Assembly: GCA_030248195.1 (NCBI GenBank) | Contig: JASAND010019908.1 | Span: 1 to 64,000 of the forward strand | Direction: 5' to 3' | DNA length: 64,000 bases | Source of the DNA: Trissonchulus latispiculum | Taxonomy: Eukaryota > Nematoda > Enoplea > Enoplida > Ironidae | In this document: positions 23,201 through 32,665 of the stretch, one piece after another | Numbering within the stretch: the first letter of the stretch is position 1 | How the letters are laid out: each line of letters starts with the position of its first letter | Notes under the pieces: model-generated | The model's input: only the letters and a program-made list of their open reading frames with translations | Told to the model about the DNA's origin: nothing | Databases searched by the model: none | Translations under genes and position numbers: made by a program

Positions 23201-24564
23201 TAAGTTGAATACACAGCGAGAAATTTCGATTTTTCATTTTCCGAATTTTCACCATTTTTGACCGGCCACTGTGGTCGCATGGGAAGTGATAGAGAAACGA
23301 GACTTAGCTATTTAGTTAGTTCAATATATGTAGTTTCTGAATATAAAAAGAAATCGGCTCCAGCTCTTAACGTTCGAGCTGCGCAGCGACCACAAAAATG
23401 GTCATTTTTCGCTCTGAGCCGACTTTGCGGCGCCGCTGCGGCGCTGTGGCGCACCTGCGGCGCAAAAAAAGTAGCGATTCTTAAATGGCGCATGGGGTAC
23501 TACCAGACCCTATACCCCTTTAGGTCCGGCCTCCGCTGCAGATTACGTGAAAGAGGCGGAAAGTCAGGACAATACGACCATTAAATAGGAGAAACCGGAA
23601 AAAAAAACATCGCCGCCATAACCGGTCCGGGGCACAACTTTTTAACGGAAAGTGATACGGGGCTGAAACTTCGCACACATACTAAACTCGATGTGCTCTA
23701 CAATTTGCGCATGAAATCTGCGCAGGATTTTGCGCAGCCTCTGCGCAGCTTATTTTACGGTGTCTCCAGGAACTTTTGACACATATTATAGGGGTCGCTG
23801 CCGCGACCCCTATGATAGAACGTACCAAGATCTGATCGCGTGTTTGTGAATAAATCATAAGGACAAAATCCAACCAGAAAATGTTTGCATACCTAGACAA
23901 GGAAAACAAGAACGAAATATATAATATCTCAATAAAAATAAAATTTACTGTGAGTTATTAAAAGGAGTCCATGGCACGCTACATATCAGAGGAAACAAAC
24001 TCTGATCACCCTTACCCAAGCATCTTCAACTTGAAGCTTATTTGCAAGCATTTTTGAGACACTGTCAGACAATAAAATTCAACCTTCCATGATTGAGGGC
24101 TTCGAAGGAACAATCGAATGACGTAGGAACTCAGACTCACAGGCTGTATATAATGTCGAGATGTGTGTCTCACTATGCAAAAATTGGGTTTCTACGACTT
24201 GAGTCTGAGACTGTGAGTCAGGGTGGGGTGATTTTTTTGTTAAAATTTCGGGTGATTTTTTGTTAAGCTTGCTATACGAATGAAAAAACAACAGGAGGGG
24301 TAAAATCGCAATACCAATGTTGTGAGTGTGACCTCAGAGTAAGAAATCCTAAAATTTGCTAGAACAAAAGATTCTTTAAAAAGCAAAATTCCACATTATC
24401 ATAACACTTTGAAACCAGAAAATGAATTGAATTTACTGGCAAACGTAATATACACGTACATCTTCATCATCCCAGTCAGGAGTCTTAGGGCGTTCATCTG
24501 GTGCTGCGTTTCTGTGCTTGCCCATCAATTCATCAAGCATAGAAGCAATGGCAGCAGTAGCCAT
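11206..24564 (-). CDS. LUC7L3: LUC7-like protein 3 (U1 snRNP-associated splicing factor), multi-exon, some exons not found
   Basis: LUC7-family proteins bind U1 snRNP and influence 5' splice-site choice in the nucleus. Exons seen, in gene order: 24564-24460 (ATG start, 35 codons, MLDELMGKHRNAAPDE), 21986-21808 (GPCDKVHDERLKKEY, SSRFEKVGYEDDFL), 16286-16188 (acidic/basic KEKESEEEKSKKD), 15802-15563 and 14443-13938 (Arg-Ser/Arg-Asp tail, then an acidic stretch), and 11348-11206 (ends QAQDSD, stop TAG). The last four join in consistent phase (2, 2, 1) at GT-AG sites. The first two match the LUC7L3 subtype rather than LUC7L1/2. Exons for the first CCCH finger (expected between 24460 and 21986) and for the coiled coil plus second zinc finger (between 21808 and 16286) were not located; phase requires the first missing exon to be 1 modulo 3. 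Introns are full of satellites and MITEs. Identity is secure; intactness is not. Confidence 0.85.
14680..15200 (-). mobile_element. tRNA-like SINE fragment split by a hAT MITE
   Basis: On the minus strand a perfect pol III B box GGTTCGATTCC (14812-14802) is followed by CCACCTGGTCCATTGTG and ATTTTGTATTGTTTCC. The sequence beyond the MITE (15142-15190) supplies an A-box-like GGTGTATCTGAGG. The hAT MITE sits exactly between the two boxes. The acceptor stem does not pair well, so it is a degraded tRNA-derived repeat. Words like GGAAACAATACAAAAT recur near 16332 and 20195, perhaps old tails. Confidence 0.45.
14820..15133. mobile_element. hAT-type MITE with perfect 8-bp target duplication
   Basis: The element is flanked by direct CACGGGTT (14812-14819 and 15134-15141). 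It begins CAGGGGCGGATCCAGG and ends CCTAGATCCGCCAGTA, imperfect terminal inverted repeats typical of hAT MITEs (CAGGG start, 8-bp duplication). 314 bp, no coding capacity. It lies in a LUC7L3 intron. Confidence 0.85.
17377..20050 (+). repeat. 149-bp satellite array, about 18 units
   Basis: Units of 149 bp (one of 148) follow each other head to tail. Each contains AAGTCTTCAAAAGTGGTCA, TTTGGTATCAAATGAAAGCC and CAACTTTTGTCATTAT, then a GC-rich link with GGGCGGGTGCCCCACCCAC. Units up to about 18.9 kb have CATGTTTGG and CACCCGAAAAGTGG; later ones mostly have CAAGTTTGG and CCACAAAAAGTG. Between about 17.67 and 18.4 kb two link variants alternate (GTGGGTCAGCTGTGGCTC and GTGGGTCCGGTGTGGGTC), a dimeric higher-order repeat of 298 bp. 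The overlapping 134-codon frames spaced 149 bp apart are by-products. The array lies inside a LUC7L3 intron. Confidence 0.95.
20295..21046. mobile_element. Non-autonomous DNA element with 185-bp terminal inverted repeats
   Basis: 20295-20479 and 20862-21046 are inverted copies of the same 185 bp, apparently without mismatch (for example ACAAGTAGGAAAAATGCTCC mirrored by GGAGCATTTTTCCTACTTGT, and GGCTCATATTGACGC by GCGTCAATATGAGCC). Each arm itself contains AATATGAGC(C/T) and AGGACAAGA words repeated about every 60 bp. The 382-bp centre has only short open frames. Long, near-identical arms suggest recent origin or gene conversion. No clear target duplication is seen. Confidence 0.8.
21060..21470 (-). 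mobile_element. G/C-run-ended short element flanked by GGCATTTTTTAG inverted ends
   Basis: TGGCATTTTTTAG at about 21057 is matched by CTAAAAAATGCCAG at about 21455. Between them lie blocks of C and G runs at both ends and an AT-rich core with AAAATTTTCAAAAATTTT. Same general build as the elements at 31-33 kb. No coding potential. Confidence 0.6.
22340..22745 (-). repeat. Second satellite array, about 3 units of 138-147 bp
   Basis: Read on the minus strand, each unit carries TCAAAAGTGGTCAAATTTGG, TACCAAATGAAAGCCCGCAT and CAACTTTTGTCATAGAAG, clearly the same core as the 149-bp array, but with a different link (TGTAGAGG, GTGGGGTGGGG). Unit starts (TCTATGRC) are at 22358, 22505 and 22643. It lies in the LUC7L3 intron between exons 24460 and 21986. 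Confidence 0.85.
22765..23165 (+). repeat. 163-bp tandem repeat, about 2.4 units
   Basis: TGGGTCGGACGGCAAAAC recurs at 22798, 22961 and (one change) 23124, a constant 163-bp step. Units share CCAGAAAACCCCTATGGACA and TATGCACAGTCCTATATGG. The first two units are nearly identical. The frames crossing it shift between units, so it is not coding. A related short link, AAAGTGGAACCAGCCCAGCA, joins units. Confidence 0.9.
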
Positions 24565-24709
24565 ATCGTTAGATTACGCGTTGAAAAGCAGCAGTTAGAA
24601 AACTATAGGTTATTCTTCAAATAAACTAAGATTCGATAAATAATAACCAGTCAGGAGAAAGCAAAACATTTAGGAGGAGTAGAACTCAGTAAAGGGCAGC
24701 TGCATAGCC

Positions 24710-27150
24710 GAGGGGGCTCCTGGGCTTATTCTAGTTGGGGGCATAAACGACCTTCCCCCCAAATTTCCCAAAAATCGTCGCCCCCCAAAACCAAAGGATG
24801 TCCTATTTTTTTAAAAATTTTGCCCTAAAAAATTCTCCCAGAAAGCCACGTTTCAGATATATACTTTCCGGTGTTACCGGACACTTTACCTATTTTTACC
24901 TTTTTGACCACTAAATCTGCCTAGTGCCTATTTCAAAAATTTGCCAATAACTCGATTTTGGCAGCTCGGATCGAAATTGCCAACATTGCCCAAAACACCC
25001 TAAATGTTCGATTTGTCTGCCATTTTTGGCCAAAAATTCGTGGGGTGGTGGGTAGCAAAATCTGAAAATCTGGGGGGGGGCTCGCTAAAATTTGTCATTT
25101 TGGTAGGGATCCGCCCCGCGCCCCCCCCCCCATAGTTTCACCGGCAATTTTGGTTTGGGGAGGGGTAAGCTCTGGAAATTTGATGGTCGACACGAAATGT
25201 GATGGGGGTCCCCCCCCCGAACTCCCTCTAAAATTAAAATTCTCCGTATTTTAACGCTTTTTCCATGAAAACAAGGCTTGTTTTGACTGCTTTAGGCATT
25301 TATACGTGGTTTTAAAACGATTTTACGACAAAATTTTAAACAAATTTTTAAAAAATGACCATTTTGAGGCAACATTTAGCAAACTTGTAGGCTCCCAAAA
25401 AGGGCCGGGGAGCTGGGCTTATTCTAGGAAATTTTTCTTGGGTAGAGGGGGCTCTTTGGGGGGCCCTCGTTGGGGGCGAGTCATTCTTGGGGGGCGAAAA
25501 TTTTTCTAAGTTTTAAAAAAACATGCCAAAAATAGCGGTATTTCATAGTATATACCTATATTTATATAATAGCCAAAAAAGTTCGTTTTTATTGCAAAAA
25601 TAGCGCTTAAATACAGAGGTGTAAGTGGGGTGGGGGGGGTGGGGGGGGGACCCCCCCCCCAGCCATTTTTCCAAACCCCCCCCCAGAAATTTTTGGGGGC
25701 CCTTGCAAAATTTTTCAAAAATGTCCAAATTTTCGGCTTAAGGTGTTTATTATCGCGAGAAATACACGTTTATAACGGTTTTATGGACTTCTAAACTCAA
25801 TATTGAGCTTATTCTGGACTCAGAAATATGTTGACAATCAAGTTTTCGAGTTTAAAAAGACTGTCTAATGTCAAAATTACTTAATACTTTCATGTTTTTC
25901 CGCATTAGCAATGGCTGAAAATGGCATAAAAATAGAAAACTTTTTTAGGGGAAGTTTGGGGGGGGTCGAGGGGGGTCTAAAAAGGGCCCCCCCCACAAAA
26001 TTTCGGGGAGGGGGGGGGCCCCCAACCCAAATCCCCGTTACAGCTATGCTTAAATAGGCAAAAATCTACTAAAAACCTCCGGCGAAGCCTGAAAGTTTTT
26101 GAAAATTTGGCCTTCTGAGCAATTTTTTCAGGGCAAAAGTTGGTACCAAAAGGGGCACCTATTGTTCTTGGGGGGGAGGGCGATTTTGGGAGGACGAAAA
26201 CCACCACCGAAAAAATGCAAATTTCTTGCAAAAAGTTTTGCAAGTTTTTAAAAAATTGACAAAATTTGAAAAAATTGGTTAGAAATAGTTAAAAAAGCTA
26301 ACAAATAGGTTTTAAAATGCAATATATACGAGTGATTTTTGATTGTACTTATGTCGAAAATAGTAGATTTTATGTCAAAAAAGGACCATTTCTAGCTGAA
26401 AAAATTTGGATAGTTTGGGTACAGGTTTTTGTGAAAATTTATGATTTTTGAGACCCCCCAAGCAAGATTTGGACTTTTTATTCCCCCCCGGAGGCGTAGC
26501 AAAAAGTTTTTAGGGGGAGGGTCGGCGACCCCTCCATTTGGGGGCCCCGTCGTCCCCCCCCCCCAATACAGCTATGCCCCCAACCCAAACATGTGGTACG
26601 CATAAGGGAAAGGTGGTAGAAAAATTGGGGGAGTTGAATCGCCCCAGCCCATCATAGTTTCCCTGGAACTTAGGGTCTCGGGGGGGTAAATCTTGGGACT
26701 TTGGTGGTCGACCCCCGAAATGTGATGAGGGTACCCCCCCAACCCAACCGAATTTGAACCTCAGAAATTTAGAAAAATGGCAAAAATGCAAAATTTTCTG
26801 TAATTTAGCCCTTTTCTCATCAAACTAAGGCTTGTTTCTAACGTTTTAGGCGTTTTTGCACCGTTCTAAAGCGATTTTAGGTCAAAATTTTAGACAATTT
26901 TTTCAAAAAATGACTATTTTTTGGCCAAACTTAGCTAACTTTTTGGGTCCAAAAATCGTTGGGGGGGGTTCGGGCTCGGGGGGGGGGGGGGGTAGCCGAA
27001 AGTTGGGGGAGGGTAAGTCAAAAAATCTGTGGGGTATATAAAGTTGGTCGAAAATTTGGCTGGGGGGGGTCCGAGGGGGGACGAATTTTTCGGGTCGGAG
27101 GTGCTGTAGTGACATCCTTCTTTCTTTCGTTTATAATCTTGTATTATTCC
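24710..27150. repeat. Cluster of nested short elements with G or C runs
   Basis: At least three families are interleaved. Family C: 25240-25420 and 26780-26960 share TTTTAACGC/TTAGCCC, AAGGCTTGTTT..A, TTTTAGGC.TTT, AAATGACNATTTT and GGCAACATTTAGC-type blocks (also about 31840 and 32285). Family B: 25720-25870 (minus) matches 31075-31240 and 44330-44480 (TATTGAG...GGACTTC). All carry homopolymer G/C ends. The stretch 24565-24710 to the left is the 5' flank of LUC7L3 and may hold its promoter, without a recognisable box. No genes are seen. Confidence 0.6.
27080..27150 (+). mobile_element. SINE tail fragment, copy 2
   Basis: CGAATTTTTCGGGTC, GGTGCTGTAGTGACA and TTCTTTCTTTC(C)GT..AT.ATCTTGTAT match the tail of the tRNA-derived SINE at 5746-5815. 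No tRNA-like head precedes it, so it is a 5'-truncated copy inside a G-rich element. Confidence 0.7.
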
Positions 27151-28599
27151 CTTCACCAACTTTCGGCTACCCCCTCCCCAAAAGAACTTTTGGGACCGCA
27201 GTATAGTATTAGCTAAATTGTGCCATGCAAATTTTTTGAAACTTCTCAAATTTTGGCTCCAAAGAGTGCTTGGGAGGAACCGAACGAAGGTGGGTTGGGG
27301 GACAGAATGAGACAAAATTTTGGAAAATTTTTGAAAACATTAATTGTCGTCAAACATATGGTCACGTTTGATCACGTTTGTTCCACATAAAACTATCGTG
27401 TTCAAGGCCCAATATTGAGAAATTTGGCAAAATACTAGACGTAGGAGCTATGTTCATGCAGGCCGCGCCAAATTGATTTTTCTCTCAAATCATGAGTCCA
27501 TTCAATGCTTTCATTTGAGCATACTTAAGGTGGTGATTCCTTTTGGAGACATCAACTTTGAATTGAACCATTATTACACAACCATTACTTGGGGTTAAGA
27601 AGCCATTTTTATTTCAAAATGCAGCTTAACATTTGATCTTTCTAGTGAGTAAATGAATCTAACTTTAGTTCTCGGAAATTAATTTACTGCATTTTCGAAG
27701 CAATTTAATTTTCCAGCTTTTTTGCAGACTAAAGTAAATTTTTTCGTGAGGCATCGGCCACATCATTCAATTCCACAATCAAATACCTGGGGGCCTTTTA
27801 TAAATTATTATGAAACTGCTTTTCGTTATAAAGAAATTAGAAAAAATGTAAGCGCAACCTGGACATTGCCTGCTTTTCCCAACTTTGGCAAGCGACCACT
27901 TTAGCTAGAAAGCAGCAATCGGGACAACTAAAAAAGGGCCCCTGGGTATTTTTGTGTAAAACACGTCTAGTAAGTGGCACCCCTATAGCTTGCATAAATG
28001 CTCCACAATCGCTGGAAAAAATTTGGTCAAATTTTTGCAAAAACCACATTTTTTATGATAGCAGCGTCCGGGATAGCATTTTGAAGATTACAATGCCAGA
28101 ATAATCGGCCTCGACGAGACCTTCAAATTGACACCCTTAGTTTAATTTTACAGCTGGCGTAGCTCAAGAAATAGAGGATTATTTGATTTCTGCAAAAAGG
28201 ACAAGTTTTCAACATCAAAGTAAGAAAATCCGCTATAACTCACTATAGAAAAAAGCTAGAAAGGTGCGTCAAAATGCAAAAATCTAGAGCTCAACAAGAT
28301 CCTTCGAATGAATATAATCACAGCTGTGCAGCAACTGTCTAACTGTCAAAAATCGGCAAAAACCACCCTGAGCGGAGGAGTCAAATTTTTGAAGCGGGAT
28401 TGTGCGGAGGCTGTTAGAATGCTAAAAGAACTTATTTTGGAAAGTTTCGGTAAATTTCATCTTGATTTGAACCGTCAACCAATAATATGGAATCACCACC
28501 ATAAGAAAGATCCATGGGTGCAGCACGAAACGAGTGCTGATTCACTGGGATTTCGAGAGGTACTGAATGCGTCCACATCAAACGCTGCAGTGGCCTGAA
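27151..28599. other. No recognised gene
   Basis: The left 200 bp belongs to a G-rich element. 27350-28300 is moderately AT-rich without repeats I can match. An open frame at 28308-28598 codes a plausible-looking 96-residue peptide (RDCAEAVRMLKELILESFG) without a recognised family. Confidence 0.3.
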
Positions 28600-29215
28600 C
28601 AGACTAAGAGACTATGTTCCTGCTGTTTATCTATGCCCCGTTGTATGTCTGCTTGGTCTCCAATCTGTCCCGGCTGGGGCAACTGCCCCCTCAACTCAGA
28701 ACGACTTCAACCTCTTACAGCCCAAGATGAATAGTCTCAGAGCTACGCCCACCGAGCTAGGGTCCTTCCTCCTTGAAGAGTGCATCAGTGTAGCAGTAAT
28801 TCAGGATTTTCGGCCAGATCGGTGCTGCACCTCCAAAAGGAATGCGGCATTCTCCCCGTTGAAGATCACACACAACTGCCTCCTTCCTATCTACCCAGTT
28901 TGCTGCGGCGGCAAAGAACTGAACCATCCCTGCCACGCTCTCACCCAAGAACCACCCACCTCTCGGAACATGAAGCGCCACCCATTCCACAGCAACTCGA
29001 AGCAGTTGGCGGCTGTCGACGGTGCTCTCGGCCTGAACTCTGACACCAAATATGTTCAGAAATAGCTTCACAGTAACCGTCACGCAGCCCATCGCCAATC
29101 TGGGCAACGATATACCCCAACCTCTCCCACAAATTTGCAAATCAGAAATGACCCTGCCCAAAGGTACCCGAACTACCCTAGCTCAACTGAGATCCGGCTA
29201 TTGCAGTATGTTAAA
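28600..29215 (+). pseudogene. Degraded non-LTR retrotransposon remnants
   Basis: The block is GC-richer than its flanks. A frame at about 28710-28800 reads LQPKMNSLRATPTELGSFL and ISVAVIQ, resembling the start of an APE endonuclease domain (QWN...ELE...VVLIQET). Near 29110-29210 another frame reads TLPKGTRTTLAQLRSGYC, a conserved C-terminal motif of RNase-H-bearing I/Jockey-like LINEs. The middle is frame-broken, and an intact endonuclease or reverse transcriptase is absent. The assignment is inferred from short motifs. Confidence 0.45.
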
Positions 29216-30550
29216 GTGGTAGTACCACTAGCGGAATTTTCTACGTAGTCTTGGTTTGGATGTTTAGGAGAAGTAAGTTTAGTTGGCAGACTATCTTTGC
29301 AAAGTTTTGTTATTAGAGAGCTGGCTAGCTGCCATCATGGCATTGCGCCTACGCAAATAATTTTAATTATTTAAATTATTTATAATTTATTTACATTTAT
29401 TAATATAAATTTATATTAATATTAATATTTATATATTTATTATTTAAATTAAAATTATTTTAATTATAATTTTAATTAACAGTTTTTTGCTTATATTGAC
29501 TTAACCACTGTAGATAGCTCAAAGTTTGTGAAAGCAAAAATGTTCATTTTCGTGTCCTCTTTCCAGCCATACCAACCAATCCCGTGTCTTGTCTACCTAC
29601 TGCGAGCTTAAGGCCAAAAACCAAAACTTTCTTATCTTTTGGCCTAAGAATACGGGACTGGTCCTAAAATGTTAAGGAGCACGGAAATTAGGTTATTTCG
29701 TAAGTTTTAGCCCTTTGCGTTAAAGGATAAAAGCCGTAGGAATCAAAAATACCCGAAAGGAAACCAGCACCTTAAAATGATGTGCATATCTCTTCTGTAC
29801 GTGGTTTCTATCAAAAGTTACAGATGGTTTTACATAGGGCTGAATGACGCTGACTGTTTTCACACACACTGTAAAGTAAGAACCGTTTATCCTAAAACCT
29901 AATCTATTGGCTTTTAACGGTTGTCGTTGTGTTACGTATGTTTATTATCTAACAAAAACACTTTGCACCTGCTTGAAAGCATTGGAATTCGCAAAACCAA
30001 AGTAAACAATGAAAAGGTGCAGAATCTCTGTTTTTGATTTTCTCTCGTTACTGCTTCAACCAAAAATGACCAAATTTTGCAGATATGTTTTATGTCTGCA
30101 TGCGCTCAGGTCGTTTTTTTTGTTTTTGGAAAACTCAGTAGTAAGCAATATAAAATTTACAAGTTTTTGAAATACTCGAAAATACGAAAAACTCAGTTTT
30201 ACGAAAAACTAAGAAAACGGCCTGAGCATATGTGTAAACTACCCAAATACACAAAATCTCAAATGATTTCATAAAGGATTGGAATAGATATTTAAATTCA
30301 AAGCTTACATTTCGTATTGTGCAGAGAGCAAGCCAGTCCTCGCAGCGTAGTAGGTAGCTCATCTATGCAAAACATGCTAGATAACAAATGTGCCATATTT
30401 CAAGTTTTTAGTTCACAGTATCTGTTCAAAATCCATCCTAGTAGTGGTATTACCATCTCGGAATCGACTTGACCCGGGCATAGCACACGTGTGCCCTACT
30501 ACGGCCCCACTCCCATGACACCGACGATCTCTTCATCTGCCCAGGGGCAT
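29216..30550. other. AT-rich intergenic stretch
   Basis: 29355-29480 is almost pure A/T with TTAAT and AATTTA words. The remainder has no repeat or gene I recognise. 30440-30545 is GC-richer (TTGACCCGGGCATAGCACAC) and may be a retroelement scrap. Confidence 0.3.
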
Positions 30551-30893
30551 TGATTAGTTGATTTAGTGTAGCTGTTTGTCGAGAAGAACTTTTGCTACAG
30601 TACACCGTTTTTTGAGTTTTTATAGATATCGTAGCTTTTGAAGTGCTTTATCCAAAAATCATGAAGTATTTACTTTATCCTCACTCACTCATTCAGTCAA
30701 AGGAAAAATTTGATCTCAATCGTAATTTCTTTACTTTTTAAGATGGCATCATTCAATTTAGGCTGTAACTTAATTTAGACTTTGATTTCATTAGAACGCT
30801 CATTTCGCTTCAAAATGAGGTATAAATTATTGTCGTAGCCCAATCACAACTTTGATTATTCTACAAAAAATGCTACACTAAATCAACTAATCA
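30551..30893. mobile_element. MITE with 22-bp terminal inverted repeats
   Basis: TGATTAGTTGATTTAGTGTA(GC) at 30551-30572 is exactly complemented at 30872-30893. 343 bp, AT-rich, non-coding. A second partial right end (ACTAAAATCAACTAATCA) follows directly at about 30900-30917, as if two insertions abut. Confidence 0.8.
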
Positions 30894-31074
30894 CTGATCA
30901 CTAAAATCAACTAATCACCGGGCTCCAGCCTGTCCTAGTGACCTCACAGCTGAAGATTTTTAGACTAATTCCTTTGGACTTAAATAATGCCAAAAATTGC
31001 ATTTTCATTTGTTTCTAATGCCATTACCAAAAACATTCAACCATGAAGGAATTTCATTATTAGACAGTGGTTAT

Positions 31075-31640
31075 AAACTCAAAAACTGCCAACATGTTTC
31101 GAAGTCCAAAATAAGGTCAATATTGAGTCATAAAGTCCATAATGCAGTTCGAAATGTGTATTTCTCGCAGTAATAAACACTTTAAGACAAAATATGGACT
31201 TTTTGAAAATTTTTGCAAAATTTACCCTAAAATAAACAAATTTTGGTCATTTATGACCATTGGGGCGCAAAACAAATTTTTCTTGGGGGGGGGGGGGGGG
31301 GGCTGCGTCGGCGAAAATTCGGTTTTTCGGTCTAAAAACTGAAAAATTATCTGAATTTACAGCTAGTTTGATCGATTTGTAGCATTTATCAATTTTTGCA
31401 AAAAATCCAAATTTTTTCGAATAAATGAGCAAAAATGAAGAAATATTGTTGATTTTTAATTGGAAATTACTTTTTTTGCCAATTTGCGAATTTTTTCTAA
31501 ATTTTTGACCGAATAATTTATTACCCCCCCCCCCCAAATCGATTTTTCCGGACCCCACCCCACCTTAAAACGGCTGACCCCACCCACCCTAATTTCGGCT
31601 ACCCCCTCCCCCAACTTTTTCTCAAGGTATATACATATAC
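31075..31640 (+). mobile_element. G/C-run-ended element, family B (copy)
   Basis: 31075-31240 shares CCAACATGTTTC, AGTCCAAAATAAGGTCAATA and TTTCTCG with 44335-44450 and with the reverse of 25730-25860. 31380-31640 shares AATGAGCAAAAATGAAGAAA, TTTTTCCGGACCCCACCCCA and GGCTACCCCCTCCCCCAAC with 44090-44300. An 18-G run sits at about 31285. The same two blocks occur in swapped order at 44 kb, consistent with tandem or circular-permuted insertions. Confidence 0.65.
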
Positions 31641-32420
31641 ACCTATGGTCGGGGCATGCCTATTTGGAGGAAGAGTCCCCCGCACCCTTGCGCCATAGTT
31701 TCACTTTCAAAAATTTTGGTTGGGGTAGGGGTAAGCTCTGGAAATTTGTGGTCGACCCCGCAAAATGTGATGGGGCTACCCTCCCGAACCCACCCAAACT
31801 GGGACCTCAGAAAATCCAAAAAATGGCCTAAAAATGCAAAATTTTCTGCATTTTAACGCTTTTTCCTGGGCTTTTTCTAGGCGAAAAAAGTGGGGGGGGA
31901 GCCCCCCCCCCCACTAGTGGGGGGGGGACCCAAATGTGGGGGGGGGGAATCCAAAGTGGTCTAAAATCGCTAAAAATGCAGTAAAATAGCCTGTTTTCTA
32001 CATATACTGCTATAACTATGCTAAAAAAGTGCTCATAAATCGAGTTTGAGTACCAAAATAGACAATTTTTGACAAAAAATTCCGGCGAAGCCGGAAAATT
32101 TTTGAAAGTTTCGACCAAAAATCCTTAAAATGTGGCATTTTCTGGGCACCTTATGGTGAGTGGGGGGGAAGCCCAAAAAAGGGGGTGGGGCCCGAGTTGG
32201 GGGGGGAGAGGTCGAGTGGGGGGGCCCAAAAAGTGGGGGGGGGCCGCCCCCCACCCCCACCCCCAGTAAAAAAAGCCCAGTTTTCCTTGAAAACAAGACT
32301 TGTTTTGATAGTTTTAGGCGTTTATACGCGGTAGTTGGTGGAGGGGATGATGTCGAAAATTTTTGGGGGGGCAAAGGGGGTCGAAAATTTTGGGGGAGTA
32401 TATATCTGAAACTATGCCTT
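31640..32420 (+). mobile_element. G/C-run-ended elements, families A and C
   Basis: 31980-32130 repeats the family A core (TAGCCTGTTTTCTACAT, CTGCTATAACTATGCT, TTCCGGCGAAGCCGG) seen at 8680-8800 and, reversed, at 33310-33445. 32285-32340 repeats family C. Ends are long G or C runs. No coding potential. Confidence 0.65.
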
Positions 32421-32665
32421 ACACACCTATGACCCCTCTAGTAGAAATTTTTGGTGAAACTATGCCCTCCATGGATGCGGTGTGGCGCGTAAAAGTCCAC
32501 TCTAATCTTTAGCTTCTATATACATATATATATATGCTTAATTGGACTGGAAAATATGTGAAAACTAACTCAATCGGAGGTTGCAGGAACTGTCAAAAAT
32601 TGACTGCCCCGTTTCTAGCTACGCTGCTGTGTATGAAGTTTTGATTTCAGTCTGGGTGCTTGCCG

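Noticed and set aside
22755..23261. Open frames on both strands across the 163-bp repeat
   Set aside because: The repeat length is not a multiple of three and the frames change between units.
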